A program made the position numbers and the translations under genes. 64,000 nucleotides of DNA from Pseudocercospora fijiensis CIRAD86 (Eukaryota > Ascomycota > Dothideomycetes > Mycosphaerellales > Mycosphaerellaceae): contig NW_006921532.1 of the NCBI RefSeq assembly GCF_000340215.1, positions 7,096,550 to 7,160,549 on the forward strand, in the 5' to 3' direction. Position 1 is the first letter of the stretch, and each line of letters begins with the position of its first letter. The notes beneath the pieces are model-generated. The model saw nothing but the letters and a program-made list of their open reading frames with translations. It was not told the DNA's origin and ran no database searches. Positions 45,958 through 58,369 of the stretch are shown here, piece after piece.

Positions 45958-47150
45958 ATAGGGAAATAAGCCCCTTCCTTATCCTCTTCCTCGCTAGGGG
46001 TTTCTACCGCAGTATCGGCCCCTGCCTCTTCTACGTTAGTAGTCGTTACTGTTTCTATTATTAGCAGTATTCGTTTAGGGAGTACTTCCTTAGTTTCCCC
46101 CGTAGGCTCTATAGTTGCTATAGCTAGTACTAGTTAGTCGAATCCTCGATTCTAGTCTCTATTAGAGTTAAATAGCTCGTTTAGCCGTTTCTACTTCGAC
46201 TATAAATTAAATGCGTATTAGGTTAGCCTATTTAAATACACGGCGGCGGTCTAATTTAAGGACTAGTTCCTATCTTAGTTTAGGTCGTATCTTAGATATC
46301 TAGATAGAGTCGGTTTTAGGTAGCAAATCGTCCTCTAGGGTCTTTAGATAGGCCTCGAAGGATCGAGAGGTTTAGTCGGCCTTTTGTTTAGCACGTAGAT
46401 ATTAGTCTTAGGCGTGCTACTAGCGCAATATAGGGTTACTAAGGGTGTTTAGTATAATAGTCTTATAGTCTTGCTACTAAATAGCGGTCTAATTATTAAG
46501 GGAGTTAAAATAGTTATCCTAGGTGCGTTTTAGGTCGCTATTAATATATTATATAGCATAGACGACTAGCGAATAGTCGTCTAGTAGGGCCCTTAGTGCA
46601 TTTCGCTAGTTTAATTTACAATCGCGTATATAATTATTGTACTGCTTGCGGCTAGAGCTATTAAACACAGTACAGTCTTTAAGCCTAGTATCCTTCTTTT
46701 AAATAGAAGGTCCTACTACTAGTTCTAGTCTAGTAGTAGTTGTTAGGGCTTCCTATAGGCGGCGAATCTCGAGGAGATTATCCTTTAGCTATTGTTCTTA
46801 GCGTAGGGCAGTAAGCCTGTTTTAAGTAGCTTCTTAAAGTCTCCCTACTAGTTAAGGGCTAAAGGCTAGCTAGCTATATCGTCGATTAACAATATTGTTA
46901 AGAATGTCGTTAACAGGCAATTCTAGATTATTACCTAGAATTATAGGTTCTTCTTTAATAGGCCTAGTAGCAGGCTCTCTAGTAGCAGGCTCTTTAGTAG
47001 GGGGCACTTTAGTAGGTACTTTAGCAGGCACTTTAGTAGGTACTATGCTACTAGCGTTATCGTTGCTAGCGCTACTAGCGGTAGCACAGTTGTTGTTTCG
47101 TAACGAACCGGCTATTATAATAAGGGGTAGCACTAATAATATATTATAGC
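45958..47150 (-). pseudogene. E1 gag, N-terminal part
   Basis: Minus-strand gag of E1, cut off at 45958 by the E2 insertion and continuing at 26251. A stop-free stretch at 47,133-46,870 contains Pro/Thr/Lys repeats (VPTKVPAKVPTKVPP, then TKEPATREPATRP) before a more regular capsid-like part. No ATG; the start is probably RIP-altered. 47,151-47,390 is leader without a visible frame. Confidence 0.65.
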
Positions 47151-47390
47151 CTCTTATAGTACGGATGTAGCGGAATTAGCGAGTATCGGCCTAATGTGCT
47201 TAACTTAGTGTAATAGGCCGTATAGAAGGCCTTGCTTAATGATTAGTACGGTTGTTTTAGTAGAATAGTACGTATAGGTCCCGTTCTTCGGGCGCAATAT
47301 AGTTAGATTAGTCTTGTTCGTAGCTATACCGCTAAAAGCTTGAAATAAGGACTATCTAGCTACTACCCTTAAAGGGTAGATCGAATACTA

Positions 47391-47579
47391 TATAAGAAGG
47401 GTTATATTAGCAGGTAGATAGGGTAGTAGTAGGTATAGGTAGTATTCGATAGAGAACTAGGAGGAGAAGGAGGAAGGCAGGCTAGTTAGCCTAACGCTAA
47501 GCGCTAAGCCCTGCCTAAGGCACTAAGACCCTAGCTTTACTCGAGCTAGTTATATACTAATTACATATAGCCTCTAATA
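47391..47579 (-). repeat. E1 5' LTR
   Basis: 189 bp, near-identical to 20764-20952, followed by TATAT (47580-47584). Confidence 0.92.
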
Positions 47580-47584
47580 TATAT

Positions 47585-47860
47585 CGTCGATATATACTAG
47601 GAAGTAGGCGTACGAGTGTTGTTTCTACTGCCGTATTCGCCTAACTATATACTAATCGAGAAGTCTTTCTACCTATTAAAACACTAGATGCGTAAACACG
47701 CTAGGTTAATGCTAAAGTATAGCGATAATAGTTAGCAAGAGAAGTTTAAAGCGTTTCTACGGATAGCGTATCGCAATTAGGGTCGAGGGGTTAATTATAT
47801 AGCAATCTTTAAGGGTTGTTATATAGTAGAAACACTATACTACACAATATAAGCTATATA
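47585..47860 (+). pseudogene. Tc1/mariner transposase, C-terminal part
   Basis: Continues the frame broken at 20763. It reads LYTNREVFLPIKTLDA, the third catalytic region with Glu at 47660, then FKAFLRIAYRN and GVNYIAIFKGCYI, typical of the C-terminus of Tc1/mariner/IS630 transposases. With E1 and one TATAT removed, 104 nt separate Asp 20732-20734 from Glu 47660, about 34-35 residues, matching DD34E. The frame is one base off, so a small indel exists. Confidence 0.72.
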
Positions 47861-48589
47861 ATGCACCGATATATATACTTTTAGTATTATTTAAAAGCTT
47901 GAACTCGGCGCTATATAACGATATAAAAATCTTATCGATACGACTATTATATAGCTAGCACCTCCTCGCCGTCGATACTACCGAAATATAGCATATACTA
48001 CTAGGCTATATCCCTATACTAATACGGAAAGTCGGCAAGCTCCGAGCTTAGTTTAGCGTTCCTTTAGATTTAGTAATGCTAATTATTATATACGTCTATA
48101 CTAACACTATTATATTAATTTTTTTCCTATTATATAGACTAGCCTATTTAGTGCATTTTAAAAAAATAATAACGTTAATCGGATATATAGTTATTATATT
48201 ATAAATCTAACTATAGAATTTGCTCGAATTCGTAAAGTCGCTCGAGCTTCGAGCTATAGCTAGAGGTCCGATATATAGTCTATAAGCCGGCTTTTAGCAC
48301 TAGATTGAATTACGAAACAACTATAACAGCTATTAACTCGCTCTTTTTTTTATAATCTACCGACGAGGCTAATTTAAAACATGCTATATATAATTATATA
48401 GAGAGAATAGTTCTTCGTAGTGTTATTAGTATATAAAGCTAAAGAAGTTTTGCCGTAGGTATAGCCGAGAGTTTTACCGATACCGCGAAGCGAGTCCGAG
48501 CGACTTCCGGTATTAGTCTATAGTATTACTAATATCGATAGAGGCCTAGAATACACTACTTTTAATAGATACTAATTAATTTATATGTC
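47861..48589. other. mariner 3' flank, nothing recognised
   Basis: RIP-affected sequence between the mariner transposase end and E3 copy B. Presumably the mariner right end plus older sequence. No frame or clear inverted repeat found. Confidence 0.4.
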
Positions 48590-48593
48590 CTAT

Positions 48594-48872
48594 TAAAGGA
48601 CGGAAACCAACACTACTACTACTACTTATAGCAATAGTATAGGCTACTAAGGGTAACATAACCTATAGCAATACAGGCAGCTATGTTTAGCAAGATAGGA
48701 TAGCGAGACTGTCGCTTAGGCTAATAACTAGAGCCCTGCAATATAGGCATTGTGGAAGTGTAATATAAACAATATGCTATACGAGGTTAATGCTCTATCT
48801 ATAATGTAGAAGGAGGCCTCTTATATAGGCTCAAAACTAGCCTATAGGTGTAGGGCCGGTTACTAGCTAATA
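48594..48872 (-). repeat. E3 copy B 3' LTR
   Basis: 279 bp, reverse complement of the copy A LTR family. Confidence 0.93.
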
Positions 48873-48978
48873 TCCCTCCCTTTCTTCGTATCTAACTAGA
48901 CACGCTTTATATTGCGCGCTTAAAACAAACATGTATGCATCCTTAGCGTTCTTAGCTAAGGCTATTTTTAGTACTCCG

Positions 48979-49003
48979 TAATAATACCCCCGGGGTAGCA
49001 TTA
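48979..49003. repeat. palindrome P5 of E3 copy B, after ORF3
   Basis: Arms TAATAATACCCC and GGGGTAGCATTA around CG, just beyond the ORF3 end. Confidence 0.85.
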
Positions 49004-49060
49004 ATCCTAGATACTATAATTATGCAAAAACAACTTCCTAAGCAATACTATGCAGACCTA

Positions 49061-51796
49061 CTATTGCTTTAACGCGCCGTAATCCTTACTAGCAATAACC
49101 TTATCTGCTAGTCGGTTCTCGAAATCTCCTTCGTATACGTTAAAGCTATTAGTACCGAAGTACTATCCCTCGTAGAAAGCTTAATTAACGAGGAAGTTAG
49201 TAGCCTTTTCCTTTGTAGCATTCTCCTAATCGTGCAGATATTCCTTAAGTCCCTCGTTATTAAGCTAGAGGATCTATTTAACTTCGTTCTAAACAACGTA
49301 ACTTAACTAAGGAATCCTACTAACTAGGGCGTCGGAGATGCAACTAAAGCCTTCGACTAAGATAGCGGTAGGGAAGGGGAACGGTACGAAGGTGTTCGAA
49401 CCTAGAAGGGCGGTTAGATTGCGGTGCGCCTTAGTAACCTCGGCGACGGTTAAGTTGTCGTAACCCTTAATCTTAGTGCCGTCGATAACGCGAGAGTAGC
49501 CTAGGTTAATTAATATACGGTTGCTCTTAGTCTTTAGATTACTATATAGTAGGTATAGCATCTGAATAGAGACTTCGTACTCCTTTAGAGGGTTAAGGAT
49601 CTACTCCGCCTTACGCCCCTTACTATTAGGCTAACTATCGAATATGTAGTCGAGGTCGTCGTCGGTAAGGTGCTTATTAGTAAGCTTGCCGATCTTGCTT
49701 AGCGGGACTAGGCTACGAGCCTTAAGCTTCTCAACCTAGTTCGTAAAGACCTTAGGCTAATACATGCCTTCGATAATAGTAGAGTAGCTAGTCTTATCCT
49801 TAAATATAAGACAGACCTTAATACGTAGGTAACTAGCACCCTTGCTAGCTACGAGCTTAACTATATCTTGTCCGAGACGAGCAGACTCCTTAGAAGGACA
49901 GTTTTTATAAGTACCGCTAACCTTAAAGAACTTAGTAGGCTTAGGGACAGAGATAAGCTCGTATACGTAATTAGGTCGAAGGGCGACAGCTAAGAGCTAT
50001 AGGGCAGGGTACTAGCGGACGATTTAGTTGCTTACACTATAAGTTTAAAGAGCATTACGGCCTTCCTGCTTAGACTTAGGCATCGTACGTATATACTAAA
50101 GGTACATTTCAAACTCCTCCTATATTAGGTCGATAAGGAAAGAAAGATATGCTCTACGAGGCTCTTATAACTAGCTAAAGACTTAAGGGAAGATAGTATT
50201 GCTAGTCTAGCGAAAGCGGTCGAAGGAAGTGCCTTAGCTAAGGATACCGGTAACGAACTTACTCTAGCGATCCGTTAGCGTAAGGGCGCGAGTAATAGTA
50301 CTAGTAGGGTTGAACGCGTAGAGTCCTAGAGATGTCGGGGCGGCAATAGGGCGTCTAGGAAACTAGTTAGTATAGGCCTAATTAGCCTTAAGGGTAGCGA
50401 AGGCGTCTTAATTAGGAACCTCGCGACTAATCTTTAATAGGCGGCCGACGAGGACAATCGCCTTAGCACTAGCATAGAGACTATAGACCTTAGCGGCCTT
50501 CTTAACATAGTTAGTATATATAGAGAACGGCTCTTCTCCTAGCTTACTAAGGTCGTCGAGCTATTAATAGATAGATAGAGCGGTAGGAGCTTTACCTATA
50601 TCGGCTTTAGGAACTATATCGATCTTAGTAATAAGGTGCGTAATAGAGTCGCCCTTATAAGAACTATAGATATTCTTAGTTAATAGGATCGGCGAGAGCT
50701 CTCTATCTCTACGCTCGCTAAAGGAGCCTTCGGAGGAGATATCTTCTAGTAGTATATCTAGTATATTAATATCCGAGTTACTATAGTTAGTACTATAGTT
50801 AGCCCTAGAAGGGGCGCTATACTTCTTAGTAGCCTTACGGAGGGCCTAGCGAGTATATAATGCCTTCTTACGCGCTACTTCGGCCTTAGCGCGCTCGTCC
50901 TTAACTTCTTAAGGGACCTTACGGTTGCGGGTCGAGCGACGGTCTTAAGCCTATATCTCTATAGCGAGCGCGAGACTAGTAGCCGTATCGGCCTCTATTT
51001 CTAGGCGAAGAGCCTTACGTTTAAGGACATTAACGATAGGAGCCTCTTAACCTTCAATAATAAAACCTATACTATTAATACGATAGCCCTTCTCTTTTAG
51101 TAGATCCTTAGTTATCTATATATTAAGATCGATCTAGACAATTATATCGTAGTGCCGCTTCTAGTAGGATGTCGTAAAGTCGTTAAGCGCAAAGGACAAG
51201 TTAAGTAACTACTTACCTACCTTCTTACTAGCGGTAGATATACGATAGATTATAGTATAGGAAAGGTGCTTAGCGCTTTAACGATAGACCTTATACTTAT
51301 TAACGAACGAAGAGACCTGCTTTATACGCTCTTATCTACCGTAGGCGAAGTTAATAAGGCTCTTAGGAAGACTGCTTAGTCCTCCCTAATGTTCGAAGGC
51401 CTAGTCGAGGGTCTTAAAGCGTAAGCGAATCTAGGTACCGGCCGTTTCGAGGCTATAGACGATAGGAAAGGCTTGTTCGATATCTATATCGTTAAGGACC
51501 TCGCGCTTAAAGATACGCTTACCGATAGACTAACGTAAGTTGTTTATACCGTACGCAACTAAGACAGCAGCCTTCTTAATATTCCTATTAATAACGCGTA
51601 GTAGGGTATAAGCGTTCTAGATCTTCTCTTAAGGGTCTTTAAGGGCGGTAACGATCTAGAAGCAGTACTCGAGGCTAGTTATAGCAGCTAAGGCGCTGTC
51701 GGAGGGGGCTTCGATCGGGACTAGTACGCCTAGGTTTAGGGCTAGTAGGTTACTACTGCTACTAGCGCCTAGCGGATTTAGGGCGCCGGAAGACAT
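49061..51796 (-). pseudogene. E3 copy B ORF3: unknown 911-codon protein
   Basis: Minus-strand counterpart of 35823-38558 with the same length (2,736 nt with stop) and no net indel. It keeps long stop-free parts (49,561-49,307 and 49,296-49,108), including NRILINLGYSRVI and FPFPTAILVEGFSCISDA, which match copy A. The differing positions (FAF/FPF, LGY/FSC) are not all RIP-type, so the copies were diverged before RIP or are from different sublineages. Function unknown. Confidence 0.7.
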
Positions 51797-52021
51797 CTTA
51801 GTCGACCGGAGCGGAAAGGAGTTAGTAACGAGCTTGTAAAAACGTTCGTAGCTTATTAATTACGAGCGAAGCTCGCCTTATAATAGTAAGGAGGGTACTA
51901 CTCTACGTTGCTAAATGTATACTTAGCCACACGTGACGCCAAGCCGACCCCGGATTTCAGAATCCTATATACCTAATTGGTCAATTTCTATAAGTAGAGA
52001 CTTTCGGAGCTAGCGCCGGTA

Positions 52022-52096
52022 TCTCCGAATAAGCGCCGACTTCCCGAACAAGCGCCGAATTCCCGAACAACCGCCGACTTCCCGAATAACCGCTAG
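52022..52096 (+). repeat. three 19-bp GC-rich tandem repeats
   Basis: Units built on AGCGCCGACTTCCCGAACA with single-base changes. Confidence 0.75.
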
Positions 52097-52454
52097 TAAA
52101 GCCTTTTGCCTTCCTTCTAATACTTCAAATATATAGTAAAATATATAGTAAAATATACAAACAATTAATAAGAAAATTAATAAGAAAATTAACTAAAACA
52201 TTAATAAAAGAATTTGTAAAACAACTTTTAATAAAAGAACCTATAGAAAAATTAATTTTAATTATAGAAAACATACGATTTAAATTTATAAAATTACCGA
52301 AAAATATTAAAGGAACGAGAGCGAGAATAAGAGCGAGGAACCCTAAAATTCGCGGCTCCGCTATACTAGGTATATATAAAATTTAAAAACTCGCGGGCGC
52401 TACCGCTATTACTACGTAAGTAGAAGGAGCAGAAGTACTTACGTACAGGTACTA

Positions 52455-52830
52455 TCCTAGTTAGTAAAACAATTAACAAAACAACAAACAAAACAACTAA
52501 TAAAACAACTAATAAAACAACTAATAAAACAACTAATAAAACAATTAATAGAACAATTAACAAAACAATTAATAAAACAATTAACAAAACAATTAACAAA
52601 ACAATTAATAAACCAATTAATAAAACGATAAATAAAACAATTAACAAAACAATTAACAAAACAATTAACAAAACAATTAACAAAACAATTAATAAAACAA
52701 TGAATAAAACAATAGTAGAACAATTAGTAAGGCAATTAATTACATAATTAATTAAACAATTAGCAAAGCAATTAGTTAAACAATTAGTTAAACAATTAAT
52801 AAAATAAATTATATTCTAGTAAATAAATAA
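52455..52830 (+). repeat. 12-bp A-rich minisatellite
   Basis: More than 25 units of the type AAAACAATTAAC / AAAACAACTAAT. The open frames across it on the minus strand (LLIV or NCF repeats) are consequences of the repeat. CA is abundant, so this stretch escaped RIP. Confidence 0.9.
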
Positions 52831-53829
52831 CTTATAATAAAGTTAAAAAGAAGGTAAATAATAAACTAGAGAAGAAACTAAATAATAAAGCAAATAATAG
52901 ATTAAATAAAAAACTAGAGAACAAAGTAAATAATAAACTAAATAATAAGCTAATTAATAGACTAAATAATAAGCTAGTACTAAACTAAGTAGTAAGATAG
53001 AAAACAAGTAATAAATAAGGATATCAATAAGAGGACTTAGACGTATTAGAAAAAAGAAAACATATAATAAAAATAAATAAGAAAATATAAAATAGGTAAG
53101 TAAAACAAGTAAGATACTAAATAGAAAGACTGTAAAACATTAAAGAAAAAAATTAAAAATAGTTTTTTTAATAATATAAAAAGTAGTAATAGATATAAAA
53201 AATTAGAGAAAACTAGAATAAAAGTAAGTAATATATATAAAGTTAAAAATAATAAAGTAGTATCTAAAATACTAGAAAAGAAAAATAGTAATACAAAAAT
53301 ATAAAAATACTTATTCCTAATAAACTATTCTAATAGAACTAAATCGTATAATAATAGTAATAGCTTCGAGGTCTAGCTTCGAGGTCTAAAGAACCGAATT
53401 AGCTTAGTATATATAAGGCGAAAGCTTCGCTCGCACTCCTCTAGGTACGCGCTAGCCGCCTAGGAGCACATTTTAATAATTAAAGGGTTTGGATAGAAGA
53501 GGGGGGGGTAGGCGGTAGTAAGTTAGTTAGTACTCGAGTAGAAGAAAGAGCTTAGAAGGCTCGCCTTAAATAGGGTGCGAAGGTAGCGTAGTCCGTATAT
53601 TCCGGTAAAGCAAACGGATAACGATTACATATAGACCCTAAAAAGTGAAGCTATATACGAGACTCCTTTATTAGTAAGGCGGCTAAAGTTTAACAATCGA
53701 TCTAGCTAATTACTAGTAGCGACTACGCGCCTTTGTTAACCTCTAGCTTTCGTAAATTCCCGCGCACTCGAAATGTAACTAGTTAGTTCGAGTACCTAGT
53801 AGTAATCTATAGTAGTAAGGCTAGCGGGA

Positions 53830-53856
53830 CTAATAATACCCCTAGGGTAGCATTAG
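53830..53856. repeat. palindrome P4 of E3 copy B, before ORF3
   Basis: Arms CTAATAATACCCC and GGGTAGCATTAG with CTAG at the centre instead of CCGG. Confidence 0.88.
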
Positions 53857-54258
53857 CTTTTCTCTAGAGATGCTCGGCAACTAGGAGCAAATCGCCTAGG
53901 CCTAGCGTAGCTTGTATTAGCCTATAGCACTATCGTTATAGATGCAGTATTACCTTTTATAGCAGTAGGTATATAAACGTAGCCCGTACGTTCTTCTTTC
54001 TTCTAGACACTAAGCTTAGCGGCCTAAGGTCCCTATTCTTAGAGGCTATAGGCCTAGGTTGCTATATCTATCTAAGAGCTAGGAAGGGAGAGGGATCCTC
54101 CCTTTCTTAGTGTCCTATATAGCTAGTGCTAATTAGGGCAGGAATATCCTCTAGTAGAGTATCTTGTTATCGTTATTACTTAAGGAAGGTTGCTAGAGTC
54201 TAGGAATCTAGAGGGAAGTGGTCCTAGAAGGGTAGAGGGGTTAGGTTCGGCTATCTTC

Positions 54259-54285
54259 CTAATGCTACCCCTAGGGTATTATTAG
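54259..54285. repeat. palindrome P3 of E3 copy B, after ORF2
   Basis: Arms CTAATGCTACCCC and GGGTATTATTAG with CTAG at the centre. Confidence 0.88.
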
Positions 54286-54551
54286 GAAAACACGCCTCGT
54301 ATAGTTCTATCTAAGGAAACAAGAGCGAAGGAATAAAGTTATAGTAACATCAATCGAAGGTAAAGGTAAAAGTAAAAGACAATAATAGGATAAACTAAAA
54401 GCAATAAACGAGAGTATAAACATTAGTAGGAATAGACAACAGGTAAGGACTAAAGGTATAGAGCGGTACTATATTAACAGCGCGGAGAACGATCGATAAG
54501 AGTAAGGAAGCAACGTAGTAGAGGTAGGTAGAGGCTAGGAAGAGCAAGCAA

Positions 54552-57500
54552 TTATTTAGTCTTAGGATCTAGCTATAATTCTAGGCGGTCTTCGTCGCTA
54601 GACTAGTTAGGTTCCTCGGAGTTAGAGTTAGATAGCTAGAAGTCTAGTTTACTATTAGAATCGGAATTAATATCGGAAACGCTCTATATATAGTTAATCC
54701 GTATATAACCCTCCCTCTATTCTTAAGTTATTCCTAATAGCTTACTAAGACGAACCTAGGGATAGGCATAGTTCTTAGGTAGAACAGGATCTATAATAGC
54801 GGTAGGATCCTCCTCCCGATAGGCATCTAAGGACGGTAGAGGGTCTATAGAGGCACTAACTTCCTCCTCGGTCGGCGGAGGGCGGGTAGGTTCGCGTAAC
54901 TTAACGATCTTCTTTAGATTAGCCCGAGGGTAAGAGTGCTTTAAGGTAGCACTATCTAGCTCCTAAAGAAGGTATACGGAACCCGAGTAAAGGACCTCCT
55001 TTACTCTATAAGGACCCTTCTACTTAAAGGCTAGCTTATAGGAGTAACTATACTCTAGTTCGGACCGGTATAGAAGGACTATATCGCTAACCTTTAGAGG
55101 TTCCTAATTAATAGTATTATAGTTATTAAAATACTGCTTCGCCTCTTCCCGAAGCCGACGTTGTCGAGCAAGACCCTCTTAAGAAGTCGTAGTTATATCC
55201 TTAAGAGCCTTAGCCCGTAGGGTAAGAAGGTCTGCCCTAGTACGAACAGACCCCTAATCGTAAACGCCGTACGTGCGGTAGGACAATTTAATAGGAAGAA
55301 CGGCGTCTCTCCTAATTATAAGTTCCGCTAGTATAAGTCTAGTCGTGTCGATAATAGTAGTTCGGTCCGCCTAGAGAAGGGCTAGGACGCGGGTAGAAAT
55401 AGGAACTAATCTGTCGCTACTATTAGTTATCTTAGATAGGGTATTAATTAACGACCGATAGCCGCGCTTAATAATAGCATTCGACTAGGGATAGTACAGG
55501 GAGATGCGAACGTTCTTAGCCCCGTACGAAACAAGCAGCGCTTAAACCTCCTTAGCTATGTTGTTCGTAGCGTTGTCTAAGATAACCTCGTAAGGTATTC
55601 CCTAGCGGCAAAACAGATCCTTAAATAGGAAGGTAGCTATGTTACGGGCATTAATAGTACCGCAACCTTTATAGAAATAATAGGCCTCCGGCTATCGAGA
55701 AAGACCCTCTCGAATAATATATAGGCTGCTATTGCGGCTAAGATAGACCCTATCGCTATACTACCGCTCCCTAACTAACTAGGTAGCAGGGATACGAAGC
55801 TCTCCTAGACGCCGGTAGCTGTTCCTAAAGTTATATTTAGGATAGCTCTTATAGTAGTAGGAGACATTAGCCTATACGCCGTCCTACTAGTAGCGTCGAC
55901 GAAGGACATCGAAGGTACCCTCCGCCGCCTAGTAGCCGAGCTTATCGTAAATAGAGCGAAGGATTTCTTGTCGGGCTGCTAGATCGTTAATAATACGCTA
56001 GAGCGGTGCATTAATTATAGCCTATCGCTAAAGGATGCGATCTTTAACAAGGAACCTCCGAGAATAGCGAATAATACGACGGTATTAACTCCTTAATAGA
56101 CTAGGAGCTCTCTTCGTATAGGTAAGGAAGTAGGCGATATTATAGGAGTCGTCGGAGTAGACTCTATTAAGGATATTATCCCTACCTAGTTCGCCCGCCT
56201 TAGCGTCGTCCTAGTCCTCGCCGTTAGTAGTAGGGTCTTCGTTAGGCTAGTTACTAGGTTAGTCGTCGGTAGTAGACCTAGTAATTACCGGTATAGCGTT
56301 AATATAGAAGGCAGTAAAGAAGGTGCGGTTAATAACCGCGTTGATATCCTCTTCTTCTATTATCTCGGCGATGTCTTCCTCTATAGCAGGCCTTCTAGAA
56401 AGGCTATCCGGTCTAGTATACTTCTTGCTAGGAACATAGAAGACGTCGAAATTAAACAAATAGATCTAGGCAACCTACTAAGCTATCGTAGAGTTAGGCA
56501 GGTCGGAGGCTATACGGTTAAGCTAATAGACTAGCGTCTAAGCGTCGACTTCTAGGCGAAAGAACACTCTAAAGAGCCAAGGTCGGAACTTCTTAAGAGC
56601 CTTATAGACACTAAGGCACTCTCGCTTGCTAGTATCGTATCGGGCCTCGATAGGTTTCTATAGACCGGACTCGTACCGGATAGGGTAACGTAAGGAGGGC
56701 TCCTTACAATTATACTATATTAGTATCTCGCCGTAGCCTTCCCCGCTCGAGTCGATAGCAATAATTAGCAGACCTACGCCTTCCGAGTAGTTAATAGAGG
56801 TAAGCGTAGGCGCGCTAACAAGTGCCTTAGTAACCTTGTCCTTAGCGGCTTAGTAAACGGAGGTCTATTTAAACTCTATATCCTTCTTAAGTAAGGCATA
56901 TAGAGGCTTGTATACTAACGCAAAGTTTTCGACCTAGATACGGAAGTAGGAGACTACTCTAAGCTAGATCCGGACATCTTTCTAGTAGGTAGGGTCGGGC
57001 TAGGACACAATCTTTAGGACCCGTACATTGTTAGGATAGCGGCCGTTCTTATTAGTTACAAACCCGACAATGTTTATTCGTTTATATAGGAGCTAAAGCT
57101 TCTCCCTATATACCGTTAGGTTAGCTCGCTCTAGGTCGTAGAGGATACTATCGAGGTTCTAAATATATTCGAGAAAGAACCTACGGATACTAGGCTCTAC
57201 TTCTTTATTATCGTACCTAGTTTTAGGGCCCTTAATGCCGATATCGTTAAGGAAAGGCATCGCTATATAGGAGATATAGGCCGCGAGGACTTAGTTTATA
57301 ATGCGAACGAACTAGGCTACGGAGTTAGTTGCCCCTTAGGGAAGGGTAGTTTGTCTATATAGCCTAAGAGGTATCTCGAAACTAGTAAGGTCCCGGCTGT
57401 TAGGGTAGAGAGGTATCTAGTCGTAGCCCGAGAACACATTAACTAGCAAGGCTACTATACAGTTAGTAAAGGCTTCTAAGAACCTATTAGTCTCCGGAGG

Positions 57501-58244
57501 AAGATTAGTATCTCTAATCGTAACTGTATTAAACTTTTGTATAGCGTTAATTAGCCGATACTTCTTTAGCTCCCTAGGAGCTGTCTTCTTCTAAACTAGG
57601 AAGTATAGATTGCGATACGAGGTATAGGAAGGCTCTAAGGTGCTAGCCTTTATACGCTGCCGTATTATATCCTTAACTATACCTCTTAGGCTTAGGTTTA
57701 ACTTAAACCCTAGGTAAGCCTAAGGCTTATACTCGATCGTTCGGATCCTCTATAGAGGGGCAACCTCCGGGTTAATCCTACCTAGATGCGTAAAGTTATA
57801 TACTAATACGGCTTCGCGGTTGTATAGAAGCTCGTATAGCAAATCTAGTTCGAGATCCGAAAGCTCGATGCTAGGTTTAATATTCGCTAGTCTCTCCGGC
57901 GTTAGCCTCGATCCCCTAGGAATAGCGGAGAACTTTTTAGTAATATACCTCTAGTCGTATAGACTATCCCTAGGTATTAATATCGCTTCGCGGTTAAGGC
58001 ACTTTTGTCGCTAGTTAGGATTTCCGCTAGGATTAGACCTATCGGTTATATGCACGCTGCCCTTTATAGGCTTAATCTTGTTAGCTACCCTCTTATATAG
58101 GGTATATATACCAACCGCTCGTAATACCCGAGCCCTCTCTCTTTAACGTTAGGCCCGGAGATTGGCGTAGTAGAACAGCGCGTAAACTTTATTAGAAGTC
58201 TCCTTAAGTCGGTAGGTATATAGCTAGTAATCCTAATTTATAAT
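54552..58244 (-). pseudogene. E3 copy B ORF2: RT, RNase H, integrase
   Basis: Minus-strand copy of 30979-34674. The RNase H end is in a stop-free frame 56,459-56,259 (FDVFYVPSKKYTRPDSLSRR), differing from copy A by a few residues. The same RT and integrase blocks can be followed. The stop TAA at 54552-54554 corresponds exactly to that of copy A. RIP-inactivated. Confidence 0.88.
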
Positions 58245-58265
58245 TCCGGCGAAAACGTTAGATTC

Positions 58266-58292
58266 CTAATAACACCCCCGGAGTAGCATTAG
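58266..58292. repeat. palindrome P2 of E3 copy B, between ORF1 and ORF2
   Basis: Arms CTAATAACACCCCC and GAGTAGCATTAG; one arm has a G-to-A change. Confidence 0.85.
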
Positions 58293-58369
58293 CTCGGCGC
58301 TCTAATTAGTTAGTTCGGATTCGGGCTCGGGTAGATCCGCTTCCGGCGGCGATACCTACGATAGCATTA

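Larger units (their letters stand above)
20764..47579 (-). mobile_element. E1: Ty3/gypsy chromovirus, interrupted by E2
   Basis: LTR retrotransposon read on the minus strand, with 189-bp LTRs and TATAT duplications, inserted into the mariner transposase. Order on the minus strand: 5' LTR (47391-47579), gag N-terminus (47,150-45,958), a 19.7-kb interruption by E2, then the gag zinc knuckle, protease, RT, RNase H, integrase and chromodomain (26,251-22,180), a 1.1-kb non-coding tail (22,106-20,953) and the 3' LTR. A purine-rich AGAAGGGAAG lies just before the 3' LTR. Without E2 the element is about 7.1 kb. The non-coding tail has a perfect 18-bp tandem duplication (about 21,309-21,345) and a palindrome like those of E3 (22107-22133). 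Confidence 0.9.
51861..53472. mobile_element. 1.6-kb A-rich insertion in E3 copy B
   Basis: Absent from copy A at 35,755-35,765, where the surrounding sequence is continuous. TTAAT flanks both sides (51856-51860, 53473-53477). Ends share an inverted GAGCGAAGCT / AGCTTCGCTC motif (about 51,863 and 53,420). Content: GC-rich unRIPed stretch (51,930-52,020), three 19-bp repeats (about 52,022-52,096), then 1.2 kb strongly A-rich on the + strand with a 12-bp minisatellite. No recognisable protein. Possibly a non-autonomous element; class unknown. Confidence 0.5.

Noticed and set aside
46895..47149. 84-codon + strand frame rich in VAGSLV repeats
   Set aside because: Antisense shadow of the Pro/Thr/Lys repeats of the E1 gag.
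52366..52723. Long hydrophobic frames made of LLIV or NCF repeats on the minus strand
   Set aside because: They are the translation of a 12-bp minisatellite, present in several frames at once.
52455..52830. CRISPR-like array
   Set aside because: Units are contiguous 12-mers without unique spacers, in a eukaryotic transposon; an ordinary minisatellite.
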